Shown one piece after another: positions 10,960 through 24,319 of a stretch of DNA of 64,000 bases. The notes under the pieces were generated by a model that saw only the letters and a list, made by a program, of their open reading frames with translations, had not been told where the DNA came from and did not search any database. Where the stretch lies: positions 310,001 to 374,000 of the forward strand of contig BGZK01000480.1 of the NCBI GenBank assembly GCA_005406025.1. The letters are read 5' to 3'. Position 1 is the first letter of the stretch; every line of letters begins with the position of its first letter. The translations under genes were made by a program, and so were the position numbers. This DNA comes from Eumeta japonica (Eukaryota > Arthropoda > Insecta > Lepidoptera > Psychidae).

Positions 10960-12960
10960 TCTCTGTTTTTGTATATTCCTACACAGCCTAATATGTGATT
11001 GAGTTAAAGGAAAACCTTGTTCAAAACGGGAACGCTACGTTTTACCGTAATGTGTATGATATCCGAGCGGTAATCGCAATTTCTATAATCTCTAGTCTTA
11101 TCGATTATTTATTACTGGTTTGTACAATGGTATCGGAATGTACTCGTATGTATCTCATTATCGTCTACAAAGTACCATATAAATAAAATAAAAATCTACT
11201 TTACACGGATGCAGAAGAAAAAAAATTACGTACGCAATGTTGATAACATAATAATAATATAAGCTCACTCCTAATTTCCAGAAGGGTAGACAGGGACTTC
11301 TAGATTTCCACACGGTACGTACTTTGCACATCTCTTGCCTTATTGTTGCAAAGTTGATAATTCACTTGCAATCGTGATTGCACATTATGCGCTACGGGAA
11401 TCCGCTAGACTTAACCACAATGCGTTTTTGCATCAACGCCACCTTGAGCATAGCGTAAGATTTCGGCGCTCCAGAAGTCAATCCATCGAGGGAGGTGCAG
11501 ATCCCTGGCCGTACGGGCGTACTTTGAACTCTTGCCCGGGGCGCCGAGGGGCCCGCACTGAGCCTGCTAAAGGTGGTACGTTACTTCGGCCGACAAATGG
11601 AGAATGATTCCTTCTTTCGACACCATGAAATCAACTCGGCGCCGAAGATGACCTGACGCAGATTTAGTCGATTCTGCGGAATAGCGGCCAGACGCTTTCC
11701 CAATTGAGAGCGTGCATCGGGGACTGCGCGTGCGCCCATACACCATGCATTCGGCGCACACGACCCCTTCCATAGAATAGCAGCGGCGCCGTGTCCGAAA
11801 TCTGCCAGGATCGACTCACCTTTGCCTTTAGTTCTTCCCGACTTCGCGACACAAGATGAGAATTTTTAGGTATCATTCATCCTTAAGATTAAAACGGGCG
11901 GGAAATATTCTATCGGTCAGCTAAAGCGCCCCAATACTAAAATGGAACCAATTAAATTGGAAATTTGTGCTGCTGGCTAGAAACTAAGAACTATGAACTG
12001 CTTTTGTCGTATAGTCTAGTTAAGATTAAATCCGTCTGCCTCGAAAAATTATTTAATATAATAAAAAACGAAAAAAAAAAACATTAAATAGTTTAGAATA
12101 CTTTACCCTCAATCGGTGCGAATCCACTCAAAAACACGATCAGTTGTAGTAAAATCATTTTTTTTATTAGCTTCAGAATTACAGCAACTAGTATGCTGTT
12201 TGAAACTGGCTGTCTGATTCGATATCATTAAATTATAATTAGAAAATTTTTTTCATCTCAAATATAAAATATAACTTTGAGACGAAAAAAAGAATTCGCA
12301 AATGGGTAATGTACTTGTAGCAAACTCTGGTAGTAGTGAGAAAATCTATTATGTACTTCGTCACTCATCGTTTTGAAGAGATTGGGTTGTAATAGTACTG
12401 TGTGCAATTTTTCATTTTTTTTTTTTTGGTTCTCTGTTTCACTTTTTTTAGTCAACAAGAGACATTTTCGTTCCTAATCGAAATTAGATAAGCATTTTGA
12501 GATCTGCACTATAGATTTTCATATATATATATTTTTTTATTGCGTTGCGTTTTTAGCAGCTCCAAAGACCATAGACCTAAGTATTTGGCATTAATTTCAA
12601 CTTGGTACCTCCACCCGTTCCATAAACGATCTAAAGTGTAGGATCACTTCGATGTCTGTCTGTATGTTTAGGGCTCTTTTTGACCCCAAAAAATCTACTC
12701 TTTCGACTACCCTATGACGACAAATTTTCCTTCACTTTCCTTCATCGTCTTATCTCCAAACATAAAAAACATGTATTGGCCCTTCATCGCTACGTCGAAT
12801 TGAACTCAAAGTCCGGGGAGTGATAGCGATGACGCTGCGCAGGAACAGCGACCGCTGGGTTTTGGTGAGTGGGAGGCGAGTGCGAGGCGAGTGCGATACG
12901 GCGGGAGTGAAAAGCTAAAATATAATACGTGGATAAAAAACAATCTTTATTTGTCTCCTT
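10960..12960. other. intergenic stretch with repeat fragments
   Basis: No gene identified. 11275-11345 matches a dispersed family also seen at 42193 ('agaagggtagacaga'). 11440-11870 is locally GC-rich and open on both strands without a recognisable product. 12640-12740 resembles the family ending in 'ggaaccct'. TTTATT at 12946-12951 and 12967-12972 would be AATAAA on the minus strand. Confidence 0.3.
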
Positions 12961-14182
12961 AAATTATTTATTTACAATGCACTTACAACATAAACAGTAG
13001 CGGTCGCACACATCTCTTGTCTTACAATACTTTATGATAATATATTACAACAAAAATTATTTCAAGTATAATATTAATAAAAAATATTGATGTATTTTAT
13101 GGCATTGCTAAAATACAAACGACTCGCCACAAAGAGCAGACAGCGGGTTAAGGCGGCACTTCAAATTTTCACTGCTAGAAACTAATGTTTCTGAACTATG
13201 TTGGAGTGCGTGGGCGCAACACGTGGTCTGCTCCGAACAAAAGATAATTTCTGTTAACTCGGTTCATTAACGTTAGATGGCGTTTGAAATTTTTGACAGA
13301 CAAATTTAAGATACGTCTTACATTTTGCTAAATAAACAAAATCACAATAAAAACGATATCTGGATCTAGCTAAGGGAGGATCTGAAAAGAATCGTGCGCT
13401 GGTCCATGCGATTGATCATTCGTGCGATTGACATGCGCGTCAGCACCGCGCTTTCGATCGCATCGAGGCGTCCACATACTGACAGACTCTGTTGGGAATC
13501 GTACAAGTTGTAAAGGCGTCCACACACGCTACAATTCGGCGACGCGATTTACAGCAGCGCTGTGACCGCGCACGCCCGGCGGAGACGACCGCGGCGACTA
13601 AGACGTCGGTGACGTGAACAGCACTCGGAGATGTTAAGGTGAGAGTGAGATAAGAGTAAACGGATCTTAGGTTTATAATTTACAATAGCCAGTGATTCGG
13701 TAAAAAGACTTATCCGTACGATTTACATCATCTTCGCGTGAACTCGCGTGCGGGCCGGGCACGGACAGTCCGAATGCGATGAAAATCGACAGAAAACTGA
13801 CACGTTTTAATTACAATAGATCTTACGTACAAATAGCTGTTTAATAATAGAAAAAGAAAGCAGCGATATAGAAAAGATGAAAGAATCACTCATACAGGTG
13901 AATGACCACTGCAAGTGACCACTTCAGTATCACCTCACTATGATTCTCTCAGGGATGATACAAAATAGAGGTGCATCGCCATCATACCATACCACCGTGG
14001 ACCTGTCGGGCGCCGCGCGCGTCAGACACGCCGACAGTCGACAACGCGAAAAAGAAACCGACTTACCAGTCGGTATGGTCTTTCTGCATGCGAGAATTGA
14101 TAGTTGTTTCTATAATATCACAATAACGATGATTCGCAATTAAAGGTCTATTAAATTCAAACGCGTAAGCAGCGTACTCTAT

Positions 14183-14214
<32 letters not shown>

Positions 14215-14227
14215 TTTGTGTGTGTGT
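14183..14227. repeat. (TG)n microsatellite
   Basis: Two runs of TG separated by 'tct'. Confidence 0.9.
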
Positions 14228-15131
14228 AAAAAGAACTTCAGCATTTCACAAATAACTAAATTCGTGTGACCAGAAAGTGTATGTTTGCTCAAAGTTTAAC
14301 ACAAAATGTCATCCGAACAATGTTGGACTAAACGAAATAACGCAGCTGGTTGACCGCTTAATTGTGGTTCCGTAGCGCATCGCACAAGCTTAACTTTGGG
14401 TTGCTCATGGTATTTTCCTATTGGACGGCATCGCGATGTGTTCTGGCGAAAGATAGTACTGTGAATTTGTATTAAGCTATTAAAATTTGAACTCATTGTC
14501 AAAATAATTTTAAAACATTATACAGTGCTTCGTAAACGCGCACTCGAGGATCACTTTAGCAATTTCCACAAATTTAAAAACAGACTTTGTAAGAAGTTAT
14601 CGCTGAAGAACACTGAGAGAACAATTCGTACAAGTTATTCAGTTTTTTTTTTCTTTGATATATTGTTTGTACATCTCAAAAGCAATTAATGTTTACAGAC
14701 AATAAAAAAAAAGCCAAATTCTACAACTGGCGAGAAGGCGCGCTATAATTGATAAATCGGCCGTGTCTCGAAAGAGCCAGTTTTAAAAAATAAAGCAACA
14801 AATGCTGACGCAAAGGAAGGCGGAGAAGCGGCATGACAAAGAACTTCAATTGACTACAACAGCCAATTCGGTCCCCAAGGTGAGCCATCTTGATTGAATT
14901 TACCTTACAAGATTTTATTGAATTTACCCAAACGTCGTTTGATCGTACAGAGAGGTTCAAACGCATTCAATGTCCATAGCGTTATACCTAATACGGTGTA
15001 CGGAACCACAATAGGGCATTTTTCATTGAAACAAAACGCAACATCGTCGAACGCTCTTAAAATACAGCCACGTGGAGCTACAGAACGAACGGCGCGAAGT
15101 GTAGAAACGGGAGGGAGTCCACCAGATGCCG

Positions 15132-15328
15132 CTATCGTCGTCGGCTAGTGCGGCTGTTCTGGAAAAGCTGGAGGACGCGCGAGCGCACCTCGTCGTAGAT
15201 ATCGCAAGTCGGCGGAGCGGCGGTCGTGCGCACGTGTTTGAAGCGTTTGAGTTTCTCGTGAAAGTTCTCACGTTCGGAGGGTGCACGAATAATATGTGAG
15301 GTACGAAAGTTTTGATGTGAGTAAATTC
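15132..15328 (-). CDS. candidate terminal exon of an unidentified minus-strand gene
   Basis: A minus-strand acceptor (tgctacag) is followed by 64 codons and TAG. The frame shows strong G/C preference at codon third positions in an AT-rich genome and contains SERENFHEKLKRFKHV, then CDIYDEVRSRVLQLF. It would enter in phase 1. Downstream on the minus strand there are two AATAAA signals (12946-12951 and 12967-12972), giving a possible 2.1-kb 3' UTR. I found no upstream exon that joins it. The plus strand of the same bases also has a 57-codon ATG-to-TGA frame starting at 15126, so the strand is not certain. Product unknown. Confidence 0.3.
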
Positions 15329-15344
15329 CTGTAGCAATCGGAGC

Positions 15345-18300
15345 TTAAAGGAAAAACAAAGGGGATGACTTCGAATTGAGACATCACAAAAGGTAAGTCT
15401 AAACTAGCTGTTATGGAACAATCGGTGAATACCCAGAATACCGTGACGTGATGACGCAGATGTTGCGTTTGTACAGACTGTACGATTGGGTCAATTTTAA
15501 GCTTCACACTTTGTTCCAAAACTGATACAAGCAGTACAATCGATAAATTTAACTTGAGCCCCACAATTTATTATAAACTGTTTAAAGGGTTCAATGTAAA
15601 AAAAGTAAAAAAATATACATTTTAATAGTTTACAACTCATCACAATAATAGTTTCCAGTCATAGATCAGACAGAACACATAAAACAGCCCCTCGCGCCTG
15701 GTACCGAGAGGTACCTTTGGATCTTTAATTTATGGTACCTGTATTACTGACCGAAGTCGAATTACGCGACAAATCACCGACACGACAACATCTCGCCGGA
15801 GGACAGGCTGACAACTCCACGGGCAGACCGACCACCGTCTAGCAGCCGGTCCTTTCCCGCGACCAGCCGCCCGGCCGGCTACCGGACACCCGATCGCGGT
15901 CAGGATCGAGGAGACGATCCGACCTACGGGAATAGAGGTCCGAGGCCATCGCGGAGGACGAACCACAAATATTATAAGCCGTCTAGCGGCAGCAGACCCG
16001 GTAACGTACAGACCCCCCACCAACGTAAGTGTCACCGCAGAATATAACCCATCCGGAGTGGGGTGCGAGACGAAAGAGGCCGCACGCTACACGGGCACGG
16101 TCGTAAAAGACTACAAACAGTAAAAATGAGGAAATTGAGCTCGTCCGAAAAGAAAAAGGCCACAAGCGAGAGCTCCTAATTAGATTGAAAAATTTAACAC
16201 CATAAAACTAATGGGACATTTTAAGAGGAGATCATCTAATCAAGAATATGCGAGTGATCGCTGCTACTTCTACGGTAGTGCGAGCCGACGGTCGTACGTT
16301 CTAAACGTCGACGCGGACGCGGCACCGTCCCCGTGACCAGTCGCGTGGACTGCCCGAGGTGCTGGAGGACCTCCTCCAGCACGTCGGGCTTCGAGCTCCG
16401 ATGGCTGCATGAACGCACGAACTGGCTGCCTTTCGGTCGCGCCCGCGCGGCCGCCGATTACAAGTAGACGACTCGAGGAGTGCCCAGGTCGTATGGCACT
16501 TGCCCCCATCGGGAGTGCGCTGCGTATCGGCTGTCTCCCTTGGCGAACTCCATAACTTCGAAACCCATCATTTGTCAATAGTAAGATTCGTTTATCGAAC
16601 TAACTCGACGAACATGAAAAAAATGAAAATATGAGAATTAAGAAGTAAAATAAAATGCTGATTTTAGGCTACCGGAGTATCTATTGAAACCGCCGTCATT
16701 TTTACGATCACTTTCACTGCGTATTCCGTTCAGAAAAGTAAAATGTAATTGTGCCTAACAATATCGTAAAATAATCATATTAATGTGCATAATGCGTTGT
16801 TATAGGGCATTTGACCGGCCACAACTTTACATGGTTTTGTTCTTCTTACGCGGAATTTTCTTTTCCGACACCGTCAAAGTCTGCGTCTTTAGCCGTTGGC
16901 ATAATTTATGATGCGTGCCATAGAGTGGTGACTCAGCAAAATTCGGCCGTTCAATATTCCCGGTTTCAAAAAAGTAAAGCTCACGGCACAGACTACCTGA
17001 CAAAGTCCCAGCCGAACGACAGGCGCCGCGTCCGTTACGAGAGCTGAATGGCGAATGTGCGGGTTTGCCGTCGAACACGGTTGTCAGAACATCGTTCGTA
17101 TCCGTCACGGCTGGGACTATCGAGGGCTAAAATTGAAATTACACTGCAAAATAGTAATCGCAGCGAGGTGCACGCGCAAGAAAAGGCGACAGTGTCATCG
17201 CGACAATTGGAGCGACGATAGCATCGCAGATCGGTTACCGTGCGCACCGGCATCGTCGAGAAGCGCACGCAAAAAACGGTCGCGAGAATTCCCACTCTAG
17301 CTGTAGTGTAGAAGGAAGAAAGGGCGGAACATCACCATCGTGTTCTTCAATAGAGGGTAGTTTTTAAGGTCGGAGGCGATTCGAATTTTATAAATTTAAT
17401 GACGACATCGACACGACTTCACATGCGCGTACGCCGAAAGACGCGCGTCTATCGAGTATTACTGACCCGCTTAGTATTGATGAATTGTTGGCAATTACGT
17501 TTAAATAAGAATTATCAATTAAAGCGATGAAAAGGTTAAATTGAAAGCTTAGGGTTAATCTAAATAATATGAAGACTTCGAGTCTACTGCCATCGATTGA
17601 CTCTCCTCGTCGTATTTACGCGAGGAACTGACCGACGGACGTGAAGTTAGCGACTCGTCAGACGAGCGCGCGCGCGGCGAAGGCTCTCAACCGGACCTCG
17701 GTCGCGAAACGGTCACGCGTCGGATTTGCGGACCGGCGACCGTGGCCGCAGTCTGCGCGGTCACGAAACCCTCACTCGAGCCGCGTACCCTCGAGAATTT
17801 AGACTACCGCATTGTTCACCACAGATGTGTACGTAGGATTGGCGTCATCGGCTCGAACTTTGTAAAATGAACGTTGTAAAATCACATATTATATTCGGAA
17901 GTCCTGGCCAACGTCGGATTAATGTTCGCACCTCTTCCAGTGATTATCTTAGCTAGATGCGGCCGTTAAAATATGGGCCGAATGGAAACTAACGCCCAAT
18001 CTCCAGCTTAGTGGCAGGTGTCGTTCGCCGTACCATCACAAGCAAACAAAAAAGGTGCCAATCGCGAATTCTCGAAGAGCCGGCATGCCAACACGGCTGC
18101 GAGAAAATCATATCGTATCTGACCGAAAGAAATACCAAAGCACAATAATATTTGCCGATTTCACGAGACAGGCCCGAGCGAAACGCGTCACATTGACGAA
18201 TCGTCCCTGCGCACGGGCAGCGGGTCCCACATCCGCCACCCTATCACAGCGCCCTCGATGCGGCCGGGTGTGATTAGAACTCGACAAAACGAACGAAATT
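15345..18300. other. GC/CpG-rich block, coding status unresolved
   Basis: Markedly richer in G, C and CpG than its surroundings. At 15751-16047 and 15812-16123 two different plus frames are open, and 15730-16035 is open on the minus strand. A donor-like gtaagt sits at 16025. Other short open frames occur at 16212-16490 and 16811-17108. Because stop codons are rare in such sequence, openness alone proves nothing. It could be old retroelement sequence, a CpG-rich promoter with leader exons, or a long non-coding transcript. Confidence 0.3.
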
Positions 18301-18769
18301 CAAAGACATACATGAAAAAGATATCAAAAAATTAACGAAAGAAACGGGGACGGACCGGGGCAGAAGTTTGAAAAGACGATGTTTGAAGAAGACAATTGAT
18401 GAAAACTTTTCAATTGACGATAAGGGATGGCGATATGTTTGATGTTCGCCTTTTATTAATACTAAATTGATTGAATAATAAATGGGAATCAAAACATTTT
18501 GTATTATAATATAGTTTATACAATTTGTGTATAAATACAATAACCACACATTTAATAATTTTTCTTTTTTAAGAATTATTGACACAACAATTTATTTTAT
18601 AAAATTTATTATTAAGAAGAATCAATAATATAACAAAAAAAAAATACCGTATAATTTTCCGACGATCGTATACGTCACTCATCAGGTGACATCATCAGCC
18701 CGGGTATTCGGATATTTTTAACGAGGTGTACTTGCCCCAGTCACAACAGTCAACATTAAAAAAAATCTG

Positions 18770-19260
18770 GTATGGTTACATGTAAAAATCCCAAATAACC
18801 CGGTCTACAGGTCGCGTGGCCGGTATCTTTCGACCGTGAAGATTACCACATTCAAAAATGTGTCGAATTATTTTTGAATAATCAAGAATTAGTTGCGGGG
18901 TAAATTTACTCGGTCTTTTATTATGAAAGAATATCGTTACCGGATCGACGGCTCTCAGCAGGAAGACCGAGGTGTTCGGAACGAGGAGACGAGCAAAAGC
19001 ACATTCAATGTAACCAGGGCAAGAGGGAATACCCAATATTGATTTAAAAAACCTTTGTCTGTTGGTCGCTTCCCCCGCCCGTCTAAGCATAATATCTTCG
19101 CGCCGGACACAAAGCTTTACATCAGAGTCACCCAAACGGGAGGGGTTTTAGTGGGTAAAAATCCCAAATAACCCGGTCTACAGGTCGCGCGGCCGGGTAT
19201 CTTTCATCCGTCACCCGCCAACCGGACAGCGAATCGTAAGAGGCGACTAAGCCGCTGGCC
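18770..19260. repeat. non-LTR-element-like tail with direct repeats
   Basis: A segment of about 52 bp ('aaaaatcccaaataacccgg...gtatcttt') occurs at about 18782 and again at about 19157 in the same orientation. Between them is a 119-codon minus frame (18776-19135) of unknown identity. 'ttttagtggg' and 'gcgaatcgtaagaggcgact' resemble 3' tails of insect non-LTR retrotransposons. A related fragment ('agggcgagagggaat') is at about 21285. Confidence 0.45.
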
Positions 19261-22200
19261 AGGGCGATAGACAGCAGTGGTCAACTGAGTAAAAGCAAGA
19301 ATACACAAATGCAATGATCAACCCGTAATAGCCAGAGTGGTGACTGGGACAAAAAACCCATGACAGCCACACCAAATAAATGGCGACAGAAAAAGCGAAG
19401 ACTCAATTAAATACTTCATAATGCGTTACGTCGCCGCGTTATATACCCAAATACATTCCGGAATTTCCTGATGCGACGAAAAAAGTAATACTTCAAAATG
19501 AACGGACCATGGATTGATCCCTTCAGCGTCCTCACGCGAACCACGGACACATTCAGTATAAATTAAAATTTAATAACCATTGAAATTTTTAATTTGTGGT
19601 TTTTAATTTTGCCAATTATTTCTGATCTGTAATTCCACTTGTCATGCTAGAGATTTTATAAAGAATTCTTTTGAAGAAGTCACCTATTAAGTTAATGGTA
19701 ATTCATTTGTTGACTCTTAAATTGTAATGCTCCCATATTTCAATTGACCAAGTGGTTTGTTGCTTCGCAGAAAAGAATTTGAGCTCCTTTAATATATCAT
19801 AAAATTATTAGAAATTACAATATTGATCTCTTTAAAAAAGACTAAAAAATATATGAGAATATTGGTTAATTTTGTATAACATATAGTGGTCGTTTATGGT
19901 CCAGTCGACCGCCAAATGACCGCCATTTCATTTTTCATAAAAACAAAATACTAAGTGCGGCATCGTTCATTGCGCAATGGACCGTAACAGTCAATGTGAT
20001 AAAAACTTTCATTAAAAGGATAATCAAAATTTTCATTTCCGCGATTACAAAATGTTTAATAAAACTTCACAAATTGGTCAAAAATTAATAAAACCCGCAA
20101 TTATTAAAAATTTCAGAGAAATACACTAATAGTTTATACTAAATTTCGCTAGCATGGTAAACTCTCGTTTGTCAAAAATCCGCTTTATCCAAACAATTTT
20201 TTCGGATTTTTTTCTTCGTTCACAACTTAAAAAATGTGTAAGTAAAAAACCAATGTTTAATAGATATTAAACGGCCTAACGTGTGCACCAAATGAGTGAT
20301 ATGTCGTAAACGGCTCAATAGGGTATAAAATTATTCAATATTTCAAATAAAAAACTAGAGGATCCGACAGTCGTGGTACTGCCCTTTACTTTGACTCGCC
20401 GACTGCTAGTGGGGCAGTCAGAAGACGAATGCGCCAGGAAGTCCGACGTATCACCCAGGACTTGGCCAGAATCGACTGGTAGCGGGCACTTGCAGTCAGG
20501 CTTCAATACCGCCCCGCACGGTAACAGTCCCCATTGACAGATTACACTCATTGCGATAAACTTGTTGTACTCTTAAACGTACCAGAAAAAATTCCAGAGT
20601 ATCGCAATATGTGAGAATTCTTTATATTAAAAATATAGTTTAAAAAAAACTAAAAAACACGCTTTTATAGTGGAATAAACTACAAAGTAGAAAATAATTT
20701 GAATATAGAAATCAATTAATGAACCAACAATAAATATTATTATTGTGAAAAAAGTGTGGGGCGCTTTTCAAGAGCGGACAAACATGTAACTATATTTATT
20801 TTCCACTTTTTAGAGTTCGATAATAAAATTTGAGGTGTCTAATTTCTGAGACTGAAGCAGGTAGTATAGAGAATCTCCAACAGAGGGCGGACAGTAGTCA
20901 GATTTGTTTTGAACCTAAAAGAAAATTTGCAGTGATAAATTCTAAACAATTCAGACTGCGTTTTTATTTGAAATTGAGTTGTATTCATTCAAATTGAATT
21001 TAATATTAATTCAATTAGAATGTTTTTTAATTAAATGATTTTATTCTAATTTATTTCTTAATTATCATGTATGTCCAGCATCTTATTTTGTAGCCTTTTG
21101 ATTGTCGAATAGGTATTTATTATTTTACCACATTTAGGGAGTTTATAGAAGGACAAGTTTGAGTCAGCAGCCGCCAAAGGAGAGTTACAAACATACATAC
21201 ATACAGATGAAGTTAATATAAAGCGTACTAAAATGGGCAACACATATAACCTCGGTACGAAAAAACGCTCGATAGACGTAATCAGGGCGAGAGGGAATAG
21301 CCAATAGTGATTTTAAAAATCATATCGATATTTGGAATATTTACCAAAAATAATTAATTGTGATTCTTTTGTAATTTTTCCCCTATTTTCAGTTGTTTAT
21401 ATCTTGTATAAAGTTCATTAACTGTGACATACAACTTTAAACTTAATTTCAAGTGGGCCGATTTGTATTTATGAAAAAATATAATTTTACATATGACCTT
21501 AAGGAATCTCTCGGGGTTTATTATTAACAAAAAGTCATATTTTATCCGCGAAATAATGCAAATATGTAGGCATTATGTTGGATAGTGACAAATATGAAAT
21601 TGGAATTCTCTTTAAAAAAGGATCAAAATATGTAAAAAATTAATAAAATTTTAATACATGAAAGTATGTAAAATAAAAGTTTGCTACACTGATAAGCAAT
21701 TTAGTTTCCATATATCCAGCCATTCCCTATAGATGGCTGTATACAAAAAGTCTAAAATGTCGTAAGTTTTTGGCTTTAAAAGAAAACTTATACAATTTTG
21801 AGTACAAATTTAAATTAAATGCTGATGAAAGCGGTGATCCTCATTGATGGACAAAAACAAAACAGGCACCCAGCCCTATAAAATAAAGTAGTCTGAAATC
21901 ATAAGAAATAATAAATTATAATAATATATAATTTATAAAATATAAATATTCACAGTCGCTTCTAGGTCTGAGCGAGATGTACTATGCGAAGACCACAAGA
22001 AAATGGTTTTAGGCAACATGAACATAGGGAAAAGAATTTTTTTATAATTCAAGGCTACATTTTTTTCCCTTAAAATACTTTGTTACTGAATATTATGGTT
22101 GTAATATACCGTTACCAACAGACAACACAACTGTTGTGCCCTTCAGCGACCGCATGGATGATATAAAATTCGCACAATCTGACTCGTCAATATTTGGAAA

Positions 22201-23738
22201 TACATGAAAAATGGAAAATTCATGTTTTCGTATCATACATTCCCTTAAAAGACAATTCCAAAACTGATCAACGCTCCTCAGTAACCCCCACAGATGAGAT
22301 TGTCACATGGAAAGTAGAGTCCGACTGTTACGCTGTCTATGCATTTACAATGTATTGAGAAAATATTTAATTCTGTGCCTTTCCACTCTTTGCTCTAGTA
22401 CAAAAACGTCTGAAAAAATATTAAAAATGACATTGCTGAGCCTTCTAAGGGTGATACCTATTGTTTTCTTGGGACCATACAACCAGAGCCCATTATAATA
22501 ACGATCGAAAAACTCAGACAAAAGAAAGTAAAAATATTTATTACACACATAATGTGTATTATAAAGAACGAGACGCGCCACACCTCCACGGATCATGGGT
22601 CGGCCGTGCCTAGAGGTACCAAAAGTGCACACCACGAGTCAGAAGTGAGAAGGGCCCGTCGCCCCAGTGCATTTAACTGCCTTCGTCCAACGCTCATGAA
22701 ACACCTATAGGGCGCATAGCTGTAATTCTAAAAGCATTCGACATAGTTGCATTTGTGCAATGTAAGTGCACTTTATTTGTTTCATTTTGACTCCAAAATT
22801 ATAATGGGAGGTTATTTAACTCTTCTAGGGGAACACCCGAAATTGTTTAAATGTTTTCTCTATCAAAACTAGGCGCCGTACTGTGCAAACTCGAATAAAC
22901 CAATTTCTGGATATAAAAATAATTGAATGCAAGAAATTGACAAATCAGCATATGAAGTTGCCGCCTTGTTTGCTAATCAGTACAAGAGTAGTTGGGCCAC
23001 TCCATTCCGATGGAATGTATACGCAGCCATTACACAAATAATATCTATTTTTGATAATAATAACCTGTAATAATTATTAAATTCAAGTGAAATAAATCAA
23101 AATACCACTTTTAAAAAGTTTCATTAAAAACCTGTAGACTACTGAAATGGAGTAAAGGGGAAATAGTCTTCAAGGACATAAAAACTGAACAGACAGAACT
23201 CTCATGGACAGTGTTTGTATGATGGTCAAAACAATGTACGTATTATAATAATTTATCATATGTATGTTTTATGTAAAAAAGTATTTGTTACCTGTAACTA
23301 TAACTAATCGATTCAACAATAGAAATAAAAATAAATTATGTTTAAATGTAAGTAGGTCACATAAAGCCACAAATCTGTTTATGGGGCAGTGTGTGGTGCC
23401 TGTTCGACAAGGCAGCTATACATAGACAAACTGCCTTCTGAACGAGTGACAGTTTTGAAATGAATCAATGCGAGTCAAGAGAAAAATCAGTTTCAAAATA
23501 ATCACAATTGAAATGTATGATTTAAATACTGAAACTCGCAAAAGCAAAAAAAAAACGCGTAAATTATTTGAATATGTTAAATGCTATTAAAAATCAATCA
23601 CTGGACAATATCAAATATTAAGTGTGAAAATGTAAGGAATATGGAGGTATCAATTTGTTATTGCTCAAAACAAAAAAAAAATAGATAAAATGTTAATCCA
23701 GAAGTAGGTACATCACAATTTCAAAGTATGTTCGGCTG
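19260..23738. other. AT-rich intergenic stretch, no gene seen
   Basis: No open frame with recognisable product. 20350-20545 is locally GC-rich and open on the minus strand but not recognisable. The repeat fragment at about 21270-21310 is related to 19012-19050. Confidence 0.3.
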
Positions 23739-23744
23739 TTTATT
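23739..23744 (-). terminator. possible poly(A) signal of the ZAD gene
   Basis: AATAAA on the minus strand, 414 bases after the stop codon. No nearer copy was noticed. Confidence 0.4.
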
Positions 23745-24157
23745 ACTATAATGTTCATTAATAAATTAAAATATGACATGCGTATCTGCAGCACAAATGA
23801 TATGATTTTGAACTATTTTTTTTTTCTGTTATGATGGTAGGTATGATGGCAATTTTCTATATAAGATTTACAATTTTTTACCGTAAATCGACAAAACAAA
23901 TACACATAGGAACACAATAAACGGCAGTGAAACTTAAACTTTTCTCGCAGTCTTACAAAAAAAAAAAGACACCGCAGACACACATATTCGTTGAGATCTT
24001 TAAATCTTAAATACCAATAACAATAAATTACACACAACTCAATTACATTAACTTGATTAATAGAAAATTAAACAGCGATGTTCTTCTATCTGCTGAGTCT
24101 TCACAGAAAATCTATATTTCTACTCACGCACAGAAGAGCAGAATGATTGTCTCTATT

Positions 24158-24319
24158 TTACGTGGCAGCCGTGAAGAATATCTCGGCTGTGGACAGAGCG
24201 GGCCTCGGCCAGGAGTCGAAGACCAGGACGGGCTCCTCCTTCGGCACCGCCACAGTTGCAGCCGCCACCGCCCCCACCGCGGGCTTGGTCCCAGCCGTCA
24301 TATCTTGGATTTCTTTCAG
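24158..24319 (-). CDS. ZAD gene exon 12 (C-terminus, stop)
   Basis: 53 codons plus TAA after a ttgcag acceptor. Alanine/valine/threonine-rich, then VPKEEPVLVFDSWPRP. KEEP may be another acidic modification-type motif. Confidence 0.8.
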   Translation of the reverse strand: MKEIQDMTAGTKPAVGAVAAATVAVPKEEPVLVFDSWPRPALSTAEIFFTAAT

